Shown: positions 1 through 11,529 of the stretch, one piece after another
Numbering within the stretch: position 1 is the stretch's first letter
How the letters are laid out: the number at the start of each line of letters is the position of its first letter
Assembly (NCBI GenBank): GCA_023213315.1
Contig: JAKCPI010003276.1
Span: 1-64,000, forward strand
DNA length: 64,000 bases
Origin: Euborellia annulipes
Lineage: Eukaryota; Arthropoda; Insecta; Dermaptera; Anisolabididae
Direction: 5' to 3'
The notes under the pieces: generated by a model
The model's database searches: none
Seen by the model: the letters and a program-made list of their open reading frames with translations, nothing else
What the model was told of the DNA's origin: nothing
Position numbers and translations under genes: made by a program

Positions 1-50
1 TTATTTATTTGAAATAGGAAATCTTCTGATCGCGTAATTTACCTTAGGTT

Positions 51-294
51 TTTTTTTTTTTTTAAACACTTTTTTCCATTCAAACACACATTCACACTCT
101 TTTCGGCAACTTAGGCCATATAAGACTTTATATGATAACCGTAATTATGAATATATATATTTGGGGGTCCAGGCATTCTTATTTAAGCCATTTGGTATCC
201 AAATCGCTTAAATAAAATCATCGGATTGCCTGGGATTCGAACCCTCGACCCTTAGTATACAAGGCAGGCGCACCACGACGCCAAGCCCGAGGGC
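51..294 (-). mobile_element. SINE-A copy
   Basis: SINE-A is the commonest tRNA-derived SINE in the window. Its head reads gccctcgggcttggcgtag, a box B ggttcgaatcccaggcag follows, then an internal hairpin (taagccatttggataccaa and its complement), a tail gtcttatatggcctaag, ttgccgaaaagactgtg, and an A-run. Here the T-run at 51-63 is the tail and cgagggc at 288-294 the head. Confidence 0.75.
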
Positions 295-360
295 AAAAAG
301 ATATTTTATTTTTCACCTGGCTGCTCTCTTTCCGGGATGGCTCCCGTCTATTTTCAATAC

Positions 361-587
361 TTTTTTTTAACACATTTCTCACAGACACAGTCTTTTCGGC
401 AACTTAGGCCATATAAGACTTTAACGATACTCGTATTTTAATAATATATGATCGTTTGGGGGTCCAAGCATATTTATTTAAGCCATTTGGTGAGCAATGG
501 ATTAAATAAATTCATCGGACTGCTCCGAACCCGCGACCGTTGATATAGAAGGCCAGCACGCTAGCAACTACACCAAGGCCCGAGGGC
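361..587 (-). mobile_element. SINE-A copy
   Basis: This is a second copy in tandem orientation with 51-294, separated by about 65 bp. It shows the same tail (cttttcggcaacttaggcc) and head, with substitutions in the box B area (gctccgaacccgcgacc). Confidence 0.75.
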
Positions 588-904
588 TCAACACTTAAAT
601 CGTTTGAAATATAATTAATAGAAAAACATACCTATTTGTTTATCAAATATTCCAAATGGCTAGTCCGTCCATGTCCGTAGTGTTAATTTAGAAAGGGAGA
701 AATTATCATCTCAAACTTTATTAAAGAAATTGACAATTAACAATAGATAACCTCAAAAGTCACTCGAAGTGAGTTTTAATTTTCTCTGACTTAATATCGA
801 AAAGAAAATACTTACTGAGATTTCCAAGTTCCATACATAAATGAAATTATTAATATTAAAAGAAAAGAAAAAAAAAAAGAGTAATATTTTTTTTGAAATA
901 GCCT

Positions 905-1176
905 GTTAGTATGCGCGATGACCTTGAGAGCGCGCAAGCGTCGGCGGGCGGAGGGGGGAGTGCGTTGCCAACCATAGCAACTAAATCCCCTAGCCGAGCA
1001 CTAGTGTCTTTGCATTTTGCTCGGTTGGCATTCGTGTCCGTGTGCTGAGCGCCTCTCGTTTTGCCTCGCCTCTCTTCCCAACGTTCAATCCGAGTTGCGA
1101 CTTCAAGCAGGCTGTGATGTTGTGATCCCCCCAAGTGTGTGATGTAATCTCGTGACGTGCGCCTCTCGTCAAAAAA
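905..1176. promoter_or_regulatory. CpG-rich island, possible promoter or 5' UTR
   Basis: This is one of only three GC/CpG-dense blocks in the left 35 kb. It contains gttgcc...agcaac (964-981), tgacgtgcg, and gcgcgcaagcgtcggcgggc. The open frames here are short and lack any recognised domain. A distant gene could start here, on either strand. Confidence 0.3.
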
Positions 1177-3330
1177 AAAAAAATTTCTTCTCCACCATAT
1201 CCACTCTATTAATGTTCGGTATTTTGTAAAAATCTTTATTAAAATTATTATTACTTTCACGCCATTTTAAATGCCAACCAAACCCACCGATCATTTATAT
1301 CAGACACATATGTGTGACATAAATATCTAAAAAACAAAAATAAACATCAAGACGATATTTTTATTTTTCTACGTGATTGTGTGTGTCTTGTGCTGTGAAT
1401 ATTTATACAAGTAAAAAAAAAAAAAACGGTGTGATTTTCTTTTTTTTTTTTCTTGGTTATATCCATTTTCAAATATCTTTATCTAAATCGTAAATAGATA
1501 TTTTATTTGGAAAATTAGTCAACAAAAACAATTTTCAAATTGGATTACAAATTAAAACATGTGGTAAGTACTTGGATTTATTTATTGAATGACCTTGACC
1601 ATGTGTTCCCCCTTAAAAACAGGTGAACCTTAAATTATTTTGAGGTTATAACCCTTTTTAAATCATTCCCTTCTTTATTTAAAAAAAAAAAAAAAAATGT
1701 ATTTAATTTTTAAAGTTTTCAATTAATAGAAAATATCCTTAAATGACTTTAAACAATAAAAAATAGTAATTATATTTATATTCATTGTTTCATTATTGAA
1801 AAATTAATTGTTATTAAAAATAAATAAAAAATAACAATAGAAGAAGATTAGCAAAGATTTTAATTAGAATGCAAAGACTTGAGATGTTGAAAATTCATTT
1901 TATAGCCTAAAATCTAAAATTTTCTCAAAATTATAAAATATACATAATTTTTTTTTTTTTAATTAAATATTTATAGACATTAACCCTTGTTTAGTGATGA
2001 TGTACATATTTATATAAAATTATTTTATCATTTTGACTTTGAACTAGTTTATATAAAAAGAAATTTCTTTTTGATGATAAATTTTTCTATATAAAAATAT
2101 TTATATTTTGTATTTAATAAATTTAGAAAAAGAGTTATATTTAAAAATAAGAGACAAAGTACAGTCACTGACACTATTCAATTCTAATCATTTCATTTTT
2201 ATCATAAATAAAAAAAAAAGAATGGAAATTTAATAGGAAATGGTTCTAAATGTACTTAAAATACCGAAACAGACCTTCGACTAAAAAAAATCTGGTGTGG
2301 CTGAGTCAGACAGCACACAACCTTCGGTAGTGTTCTGTGCTTGTCACTCCAAATTTTTTGTGTCTTCCTAATTTTGTTCAAAATATTATTTTGACGCCTC
2401 TTTGGGGTACCTAACTTAGATATAAAATTTCAACCTCATAGCTCATGCTTTATTTTGAACACACATACAGACAAAATTAACTCAAAACGTGTATTTCCAT
2501 CAAAATCTCGAAATTTTTGACAAATTCATAGTAAGTCGTCTATCCGGACACACATTAATATTTTTTATTTTTTTCCAATCCAATCCGGATAATCGAATTT
2601 CTACTATTATAAATTTATTTCAAATGATTCAACAAAAATAGATAATTTAATTAGTAGATGCATATTTATTTATTTTTTTTTCAATGTGCTGTCAAATTTA
2701 CATTTTCCTATTATAGTCTACGTCCCCTCCCCCCCTCCCCTTCCCTCCTCTCCCTTCTACGTTTGACCGGTTATCACTGTCTGGAGTGTATGAATCAGAC
2801 AGACTATTTAAAATATTCTATATTGAAAAAAATAGTCTTTATATTATCTATTAATGGCAATAACCTTATTAACTTATCTGAATATCTTAAATTTGACAGG
2901 ACATTATTTCAATTGTATAGTTTATTTGACCGAAATGTTATGACACCATTTGATAAAAAAATTTTCACTTCACATTCTTTTAGATCATAAAAAAATAGTT
3001 ATGTAAAAGTGACCTTAATTTTCAGATATGACCAATAATTTTTGAGATATTTAACGTTAAAATCATATCAAATTTTTTTCTATAAGATATATTTTTATCT
3101 AATTAATTTCGAAAATCAAAATGATTTTTTTTCTTAAAATTTGGACAAAATATAGCTTAATATAATTTTGTTTATTTTTAGTTGTCAAATTTAAAGATAA
3201 ATTTTTGGGAAAGAATTAAGTATCATTTCTTAGGGGAAAATTGATTTTGCCAAATGAATACTCTTATATTTCATGTTTTATTATACAGTATTACTCCATT
3301 ATAACTCGAATTCGTATAATTCGTCTAAAA
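1177..3330. other. AT-rich DNA without recognised gene
   Basis: Homopolymer runs dominate. A short R1 palindrome remnant lies at 2285-2365 (tctggtgtggctgag ... ctgtgcttgtcac). A 110-codon open frame at 2658-2990 has no recognisable domain. Confidence 0.4.
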
Positions 3331-3339
3331 ATTGAGGTT

Positions 3340-3941
3340 AGATTTATATAATTCGCTGTCTGTCTATCTGTCTGTCACGCTCTATTTGGGCCACTTCCGG
3401 TTGGAATTTTGAAATCAAATTTTTTTTACTTAAAGAGGACATTCTAGGGATTACTAGAAAAATTATTTTCATCACTGAAATTCCTATGACTTTTTGAGTT
3501 ATTAATTCCTAAAGTTACGATTTCTCCCATAGGGTAGGTTAGGTTAGGTTGAAGTGGCCGTTCCCAGAGAGGGAACTCACTTAGGCCAATTAGGCCCTTT
3601 GTGATACCACGGTGGGGCTATCCCCTACCTACCCTAAGAGGAGACTTCGGAGGATGGTTGAATTATTTGCGGCAAGCTGGATCCGAACCCGAGTCGTGTT
3701 GAGATTCGGACTCCGTAATCCTAACAGCGTTAGCCATTCCTCCTCTCCCATAGGGTATATATAGAGAAATATTTATGTATTCTTTGCATTTATCTATTCT
3801 CTGAATGTAAATAAATCCTCAAGCAGGCAGTGGATTGGAATAGTAATGATAATTTTCTTTTCATAATTAAAGGGGAGGGTCCGTCGCAGGCGGGCTAGAG
3901 CCAGCTGAGGGGGAGTCCAGGGGGCGAAGCTCCGCGGCTAG
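3340..3941 (+). mobile_element. Helitron copy carrying a nested SINE
   Basis: This is the same family as 26919-27328: tctgtctgtcacgctc near the 5' side, the shared middle (gactttttgagttattaat), and a 3' end gggggcgaagctccgcgg followed by CTAG at 3938-3941, then T. The exact 5' end is uncertain. A SINE with a 12-bp duplication is inserted at 3536-3744. Confidence 0.65.
3536..3744 (-). mobile_element. tRNA-derived SINE ending in a TTAGG-type array, 12-bp target duplication
   Basis: The bases ctcccatagggt occur at 3524-3535 and at 3745-3756, so the ends are exact. On the minus strand the head has an A-box-like TGGCTAACGCTGTTAGG and a B-box-like GGGTTCGGATCC, as in tRNA-SINEs. The 3' tail is (AACCT)n, which read on the plus strand is (TTAGG)3, the insect telomere unit. 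The duplication length fits LINE-mediated insertion. Confidence 0.8.
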
Positions 3942-4601
3942 TATATAAAAATTCATTTTTGGCGATTTTAGCTTTATTTACAGTCCATTAATAGAGATGC
4001 ATAATTTATTTTTCTCCCTTTTGTTTAATGAGGGCGCCACTGCCCTAGTAAAATTACTTTTTGTTCACAATCCATATTGCACACTCTGAATGAAAAGAGG
4101 GGCGGAAGGAGGGGAGGGAGTTACATTAAAAGTTAATGTCTTGTATTCTTCGTTTAATGAACATTCTTAAACCAATTATCTTAATGTATGTTGGGTGCCG
4201 CGGGGGTGGAACAAAATTGAAGCTAAAAAAAAAAAAATGTAAATTCTTATTAAACGAGACAACACTTAAGATTTGCGTATTTATTTAAAAATAAAAATTG
4301 AACAATCTCAAACTGACTAATCATTTGAACAGACAGGAAAATCTATTGACTTTAAAACTTGAAGCAAACGAACGATATCTTTAAGTTATATCACAAGACT
4401 TTATCATATAGTTATTATTCGCATTAAATATATTATATAAGAGAGAGCTTTTGATTTTATTTTATAATTATTAATAACTCTTTATGATTTTTTACTACTA
4501 GCTACACAATCCTCCTTCAACACCTCAAATTAATTTTGTTTTTTAGAATCAATATATTTTTTACTTTCTCTTACCTATATACTGGGTATGTTAATATGTA
4601 T

Positions 4602-4962
4602 TAGGGTCCGACCGAAACAAGATTTTAGGAAACCGAAACCGAATATTCGGCCGAAACCGTAACCGAAACCGAAACTTGTATTTCCTATAAAAATTTTTTT
4701 CATTTTACCTTTTTTTTTGAATTTTTTTTCCCTCCCGTGAAAATCATTTTACCTTTTTTTAGGGAGACTAAATTTTTTTCTCCCTCAAATTATTTGACTT
4801 TTTTTTTTTTTTGCATGCGAGTCTCATCCCATTTTTTCAGACTCTGGTTTCGGCCGGCCGAAAGGTTCGGCCACTTTTTGGCCGAAACCGAAACTACGGC
4901 CGAAACCATGATTTTTGGCCGAAACTGGCCGAAACCGAAACCGAATATTCGGTCGGTTCCTA
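4602..4962. mobile_element. hAT MITE, 361 bp, built of ccgaaa repeats
   Basis: The ends TAGGGTCCGACCGAA and TTCGGTCGGTTCCTA are inverted, and atatgtat is duplicated at 4594-4601 and 4963-4970. The interior is made of (ac)cgaaaccgaatattcgg units on both sides. It sits inside a copy of repeat R1. Confidence 0.8.
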
Positions 4963-5031
4963 ATATGTATAGAGAAAAGTAATGAATTCATGTCAAAAAT
5001 TATCTATCGAGATTTTGATGGATATACACGT

Positions 5032-5141
5032 TTTGGTATCCAAATGGCTTAAATATAATCATCGGACTGCCTGGGGTCCGAACCCGCGACTTTTGGTATA
5101 CGAGGTTAGCACGCTAACCTCTACACCAAGCCCCGAGGGCC
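5032..5141 (-). mobile_element. SINE-A head, truncated
   Basis: Only the tRNA-like half is present: ggggtccgaacccgcgac is the box B complement and accaagccccgagggc the head. The 3' tail part is missing. Confidence 0.65.
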
Positions 5142-5283
5142 TTTTCCCACGTTTATAACTAGGACCTATGTAGTAAAATTCTCTATATATTTCTTTTAAA
5201 AAACCCATAAAAATTAGTTAAGTAGTTTTGGGAGAAAATGTCTTATAAACAAAAAAAAATCTCACAATTAAAATAACTATAAT

Positions 5284-5975
5284 AAAAATCTGGTGTGACT
5301 GACGCACAGCACACAACTTTCTCTTACCTTCGGTAATCGAAAGTTGTGCACTGTGCTTGTCACACCAGATTTTTCGTGTCGACATGTATTTAGTTTCCGA
5401 CAGTAGAGTACAATTGAATTCAAGATGTAAAAAATTTATAAGTATGGGAAAATATTTATATTTTGTTACCATGGCAACCATTTCTCCTATCTTTCCTATG
5501 AAACACAAGAGTAAAGTGGTCTTCAGAAGATTTCAATCGCAAAATGAGAATATACATTTTAAAGAGCATCTAAAAAATAATTGATTTTTGAATTTTAAAA
5601 AAAATCGTTGGAGCAAATTTTGAGAAAATCGAAAAAAACTGAAAAAGTACATCAATAAAGTACTAGTACTCTTTGGCCGATTTTGATTAAAAGCTTATTT
5701 TTCCGGTCCCGGGGAGTGTTTAACCTAAATAGTAAAATTTCAACCTCGTAGCTCAATTCCTTCATGCTTAAAATTGAACACACACACACACACACACCCA
5801 CACACCCACCCACCCACCCACAGACAGACCATGTCGCGAAAACCACTTTTTTGGATTCAGGGGACCTCAAAACGTGAAGATCCATCAAAATCTCGACATC
5901 GAATTTTTGACATGAACCAATACTTTCTCTCTATATATATATTACATATATACATAGGTAAGAGAAAGTAATAAA
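5284..5975 (+). repeat. Repeat R1, long copy
   Basis: R1 recurs many times in both orientations. It has a 5' palindrome aaaatctggtgtgac...gtcacaccagatttt around acacaacttt, the middle gagaaaatcgaaaaaaact, agtactagtactttttggcc, then a CA array, gaccatgtcgcgaaaacca and cgacatcgaatttttgacat. The 3' end is ctttctct(ta)n...gtaagagaaag. No coding capacity is seen. Confidence 0.65.
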
Positions 5976-5979
5976 CATA

Positions 5980-6430
5980 GTTGATGTATTTGCATATTGT
6001 TGGCCCCGCAACGTTTAAGAACATTTTTTATTAATTGCGCTCTTGCTTCAAAAAAATGTTTGTTTTAGAGTAATGTAAAGAAAATTTAAAATTGATTCTC
6101 ATAATTATTATTCGATAAATAATTACGTGTTTATTAATTAAGATTTGAATTTGCACATTTTTATCTCATATAGTCAACATTAAAATATTTTCAAGTTCCA
6201 ATTCATGGGTCTGGAAATGGATTTAAATTTAAATATATGAATAATTATAGAAAAATAATTGTGATATTTAATTTTAATTTTCCTTTGTAACACATTTACT
6301 CCAAAACTACTTGATGGATTTTTATGGACTTTTTTTCAATATATAGAGAATTTTACGACGATTGTTTTAGCTAGCAGTTAGTAAAATAAATATTAGAAAT
6401 TGTCAGCTTTTTTACTTATTACATACATGA
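5980..6430 (+). repeat. Repeat R2 copy (AT-rich, unclassified)
   Basis: R2 is defined by attatagaaaaataattgtg ... aaactacttgacggattttc. Similar pairs recur at 14920-15030, 16500-16585, 17150-17235 and 34340-34545, and in reverse at 10260-10300, 14230-14300 and 22650-22700. No coding capacity is seen. Confidence 0.45.
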
Positions 6431-9405
6431 TATATGTTTTTTAAGGGGTTCAGGAGCGACCTCTAAACATACTTAAAAAAAAAAAAAAAAAACTACTATT
6501 ATTTTCAATGCGGTTTTTTTTTTTAAATGAATTAAATTCATAAGAGATTATTGGGACATCGAGCTATAATTATGTTTAATGACTTATTAAAAAATTATCG
6601 TAATTAATTTTTTTGTTATCAAGCAAATACAAAAAAACAATCTGTCCCAATAATCTTTAATTTTTTTTAAATTTAAAAATGAATTTATTGTTATTATTAA
6701 TCACATATTAATTAAGAAATTTTTAAAATAACCTTAGATGATTTATTTAAAAATCAACTGTCAAATTAGTTCAGCATTCTTGCAATAGATGGCAGGCTAG
6801 TCTAACAGACGATATAGTATTAGCCTATATCTGGCCTATATTTATATATTTATATGCTTTTATAAAAGATACATAATATATAATAACATTTATAAAGTAT
6901 TTATTGTTAAAAGTTCAATGAAAATGCATTAAATATTATTAGCTACCATTCTGACATCTCTTGGCAAATTTTTGAATTACTTGATTTTTTGGGCATACTT
7001 TTTATGAAACACTACGCCATCTTATCGGGAAAAACATATTCTAAAAATTTTAATTTACTTGAATTCTCGCGGAAGTTGTAACGACCTTCAACTTCCGATA
7101 TTTTTTTTTTTCTTCTAATGAGATTTTCGAACTCAAGACTTTAATTTCTTATCCATAAATTATCATCCTGTTAATTTCTATTTTGGGAATTAATTCATTC
7201 CTTGAGACGGATGGAAATCAAGCGCCAGCCATAAAACTATTTAAAAAAAATAAAAAAAAAAAAAAATTTAAATCAATATTCAAGTATAATAAAAAATGAG
7301 GAAGTTCTTTTTTTTTTTAAGTTACAAGCCAAAGGGTAGAAAATTTTTAATACCTCAATATACAACAATAAAAACTGGGATTTTGCCCTTTTTCATTGGC
7401 ATTATAAAAAGAGGTGAAATAATATTTTGACATTTTGCTAAATTTAATTTTTATTAAGCTAGACACTCACTATACACGTGTAAAAGGACAGTGTCCGTTT
7501 GTCTGTCACGATCTGAGGGAGAGAATGTTATCAAAGTTTAGTTTAGTTTCCCAAATCCCCAAATGGGGGCTTCGCTCACATATAGATTATTTCTAACAAT
7601 TCCTTTACAATTAAAAAAAAATAAAGATTACAAAATTTGACATTCAGAAAAAACTCATAATTTTATAATTTACTTCCGGTGCTGCAGATTATGTGCTGTG
7701 TGAGCAGTCACACCAGATTTTTTTTTAGTTTTTAGAAGAATTTTCTACTACCCAAAAAATCGAGTAATTTTGCCAAGAGATGTCAAAATGGTAGCTAATA
7801 ATATTTAATGCATTTGGTTGATTTTCATTGATCTTTTAACAATAAATAATTTATAAATGTTATTATATATTATGTATCTTTTATAAAAGCATAAAAATAT
7901 ATAAATATAGGCTATTAGGGAATCGGCTGTTAGACTAGCCTGCCATCTATTGCAAGAATGCTGAACTAATTTGACAGTTGGTTTTTAAATAAATAGAATG
8001 GTAGCTAATAATATTTAAAGCAGTGGTTCCCAACCTGGGGGCGATCGCCCCAAGGGGGCGATTTGGGTTTTCAGGGGGGCGATAAATAAGCGGGGGGGGC
8101 GATTGGGGGGCGATGAGTATTCAAAGGGAGAAAAATTATTAGTTTACTAAAATTTAAAAAAAATAAAAATCAAAGAGAAAAATCTCTTATTTACAGGATG
8201 GTCAGGATAGAAGAGGCCAAAATATTATCATAAAAATAAAATAGTCTGAAGATAATTCCAATCTAGAATTGAAACGTCACTTTTAGCTCAAATCTTAAAT
8301 TTCAATTTAAAAAAATCATTTTCTTGAATTTTTTTCTCATGGGGACCGGGCCCTTTAAGCTCAAATTAAGTTTGTTCTTTTTCACGACTCAGGATAGCTA
8401 AAAATGCAGATTTCAGTGGCTAATTTTCAAAAAATTTTCCATACCCCCAGATTCCCCCGGAAATCCTCTGTCCAGATCTGGCCTCGATAATTTAAAACTT
8501 TGTAACTCTTTGTTTAGGAAATTTTGAAAAAATTTTATATAACTTTATTTAAATAAATATTGTAAGCTATGTATAACTATTTCAAAAGTTGTGTCAAAAA
8601 CTGTAAAAAAGTGTTGGCATGAAGACCACAATAGCCTTTACATAGTAAAAAAAAAACTCTAAGTTTTTTTTTTTTGGGGGGGCGGGGGGCGTATTACTAA
8701 GTAGCCCTGGGGTCTGTCAAGTCTGTGTGCGGCCCTGTATATAGGCCTACGGTAATAAAATTGTTTAAAATAATAAAACTGCTTTATTATTTACACTTTA
8801 CTTCAAATTAAAATTAGGCATACAATGAAAATGTAAAGGGGGGGCGATAGGTGTTAGTCAACCTCCGGAAAGGGGCGATGAGTCAAAAAAGGTTGGGAAC
8901 CACTGATTTAAAGCATTTGGTTGGATTTTCATTGATCTTTTAACATAAATACTTTATAAATGTTATTATATATTATGTATCTTTTATAAAAGCATAAAAA
9001 TATATAAATATAGGCCAGTATAGGCTAAAAGGGGATCGGCTGTTAGACTAGCCTGCCATCTATTGCAAGAATGCTGAACTAATTTGACAGTTGGTTTTTA
9101 AATAAATCATCTAAGCTTATTTTAAAAATTACTTAATTAATATGTGATTAATAATAACAATAAATTCATTTTTAAATTTAAAAAAAAAAAATTAAAGATT
9201 ATTGGGACAGATTGTTTTTTTCTATTTGCTTGATAACAAAAAAATTAATTACATTAATTTTTTAATAAGTCATTTAAATAATTATAGCTCGATGTCCCAA
9301 TAATCTCTTATGAATTTAATTCATTTAAAAAAAAAACCTCATCGAAAAATTCATTATAATAGTCTAGTTTTTTTTTTTAAAGTACGTTTAGACGTCGCTC
9401 CTGAA
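6430..9405. mobile_element. Large inverted-repeat element (arms about 0.5 kb)
   Basis: The left arm (6447-7030) begins ggttcaggagcgacctctaa. The right arm (8914-9405) is its inverted copy, ending gtcgctcctgaacc. A further inverted piece of the inner arm is at 7731-8012. Arms share gagattattgggacatcgag and caacaatctgtcccaataat-type blocks. No transposase frame is visible, so it is non-autonomous or foldback-like. A hAT MITE is nested at 8021-8905. Confidence 0.65.
8021..8905. mobile_element. hAT MITE, 885 bp, perfect 8-bp duplication
   Basis: The inverted ends are CAGTGGTTCCCAACCT, as in hAT elements, and the target atttaaag is duplicated at 8013-8020 and 8906-8913. The inside is G-rich near the ends (gggggcgatcgcccc) and has no transposase. 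Part of the body recurs near 52250-52910. Confidence 0.85.
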
Positions 9406-9409
9406 CCGC

Positions 9410-9463
9410 CTTAAATAAATCATCGGACTGCCTGAGATCCGAACCCTTGATCCTTGGTATAGC
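9410..9463 (-). mobile_element. SINE-A fragment
   Basis: This stretch, ataaatcatcggactgcctg to cttggtata, is a short internal piece of SINE-A abutting the end of the inverted-repeat element at 6430-9405. Confidence 0.5.
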
Positions 9464-9961
9464 TTTGGTACCCTTCGTAGTGGATTCATTAAAAAAAAAA
9501 AGAAGCATTTTTGCAACTTTGTTTTTAGTTATTTTGTTTATTTTTTTTTTTTTATTTTTAATTTTTTGTGTCCTTTTCAATAATTCATGAATAAAAAACA
9601 ATCCAGTTTTCATGGTCGTTGAATACACGTGTGGGGGCCACCAACAGCTTAACAATATCAACAAGGGGACCAAAAGAACCTGCATTTATGATATCTATTC
9701 CAAGTATTAATAATAACTTGGTCAAGGAGCAGCGCAGCGCAATCAACGAACCGCAGACGCGTTTCTAAAATGAAATTGTAGGCTACTGTCCTTGATATGA
9801 AGTACGGTATGCTTTTTAAGGAGAAAATATATTTATTTGGGGAGGGGGCTTTGAAGTACACTTTATTCTTCAAAAACAAAATATAAATGTTTTTCTAAGG
9901 TGTGCGGTGAGACTAGTCACACCAGACTTTTTTGAAAATTTACCCATTGGAAAGCATTGTC

Positions 9962-10187
9962 TTTTTTTTTTTAAACACTCACACTTTTTTCTCTTCAGTC
10001 ACACACACTCTTACGCCATATAAGACTTTTGACGATGACCGTTATTATTAATATATGTTTATTGAAGTCCAGGCATTCTTATTTAAGCCATTTGGTATCC
10101 AAATGGCATCGGATTGCCTGGGATCCGAACCCGCGACCATTGGTATACAAGGCAGGCGCGCTACCAACTACGCCAAGCCCGGGAGCC
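9962..10187 (-). mobile_element. SINE-A copy
   Basis: A near full-length copy with a T-run tail, the gacgatgaccgttattatt part, box B and the head complement cgccaagcccgggagc. Confidence 0.75.
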
Positions 10188-10354
10188 TCCGATAAATCTC
10201 TTAAATATGAAAGAATTATAAAAATTACATTTTTCTCGACTAATTAATGCTTCAATGGATAAATTAAAATTAAATCCCATAATTATTATTCTATAATTAA
10301 TTATATTTAAATTAAATTTTCATATTTTTGTCAATAGAAATGAAATTTAAATTC

Positions 10355-10795
10355 TATTAGTTAAAAAAATAGTTTTGAAATGTCAGAGAATATTTATATT
10401 TTGTTACCCTGGCAACCTCACCTATGAATATACATGCGTAAAAGTGGTCTTGAGAAGATTTCAATGCCCCATGAGCATCTAAAAAATAATTGATTTTTGA
10501 ATTTTAATCAAAATCGTTGTAGCGAATTTTGAGAAAATCGAAAAAAAAAAAAAACTGAAAAAGTACATCAGTAAAGTACTAGTACTTTTTAGCCAATTTT
10601 GTTTCAAAGCTTATTTTCACTTAAATATAAAATTTTAATCTCCTAGCTCAATTCCTTTATGCTTAAAATTGAACACACACAGAGAGACCATGTCGCGAAA
10701 ACCATTTTTTTGAATTCAGGGGACCTCAAAACGTGTATATCCATCAAAATCTTGACATCGAATTTTTGACATGAATCCATTACTTTATAAATTTA
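10355..10795 (+). repeat. Repeat R1 copy
   Basis: It has the same order of blocks as at 5284-5975 (aatttgagaaaatcg, agtactagtactttttagcc, gaccatgtcgcgaaaacca, gaatttttgacatgaatcc) but no terminal palindrome. Confidence 0.6.
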
Positions 10796-11188
10796 CAAGA
10801 TATATGTATCTAATTGCATATTTTAATACTTTTACTGCATATTATATGGCATATTTAGAAGTTTTTGCTGCATAAAAATCCGGGCTCTAGTCATAATTAT
10901 TGCAATTTTTTGCTGAATATATTCTTTTTCCTAAAAATATAAATGGAATTTAGTTAATAAACATATAAATATAATTAAAAACATTTTTGAAGTATATATA
11001 ATAAAATCCAATACTTATCTCTTAAATGACATTTTTAACTGACTGATTTTAATTTGACAATATTTGAATATAATATATCATTTCATCGGTTGACTACCCT
11101 GCTCTCTAGCGGATAAAATTGTCAAAATCTCACTCGGGTAGCAATCGTGACGTCACACAATTCTCCCATTGGAGTGCACCCCCCTGCT

Positions 11189-11525
11189 CAGGGCCGGAAC
11201 TAGGAGATTTTTTTAGGGGGCCTCATCCTTAAAATTTTCCCTGATCTGAAAAATTTTTCTGCAAAATTTTTTTTTTTTTTTTTTTTTTCGCCGAACCAAA
11301 TTTTCCCTTCCGACGGAACCAAAATTTTTTTTCGTGTGCCGCTCGCGGAACCAAAAATTTTTTCCTGTCCGAAAAAATTTGTTGCCTTTTTTTTAGAGAC
11401 GCTAAATTTTTGCCACCTGCGTAGCCATAAATTTTTATCTTTCTTTAATTGCCGCCCCTCTGATATCTGCCGCCCGCGGCACTGTGCACCCACTGCCCCC
11501 CCCCCTAAATCCGGACCTGCCCCTG
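11189..11525. mobile_element. Probable hAT-like MITE without clear duplication
   Basis: The ends CAGGGCCGGAACTAGG and CCTAAATCCGGACCTGCCCCTG-type sequence are roughly inverted. The middle holds T-runs and repeated accaaaattttt units. No matching 8-bp flank is visible. Confidence 0.4.
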
Positions 11526-11529
11526 CTAA

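Noticed and set aside
964..981. A canonical RFX X-box
   Set aside because: The half-sites GTTGCC and AGCAAC are six bases apart, wider than the usual spacing, so I kept it only as a note.
5652..5971. Open frames with His/Thr or Val/Cys repeats
   Set aside because: They come from the CA microsatellite of repeat R1.
9377..9879. Two overlapping minus-strand frames
   Set aside because: They span a SINE fragment, T-runs and the edge of the inverted-repeat element; no domain is visible.
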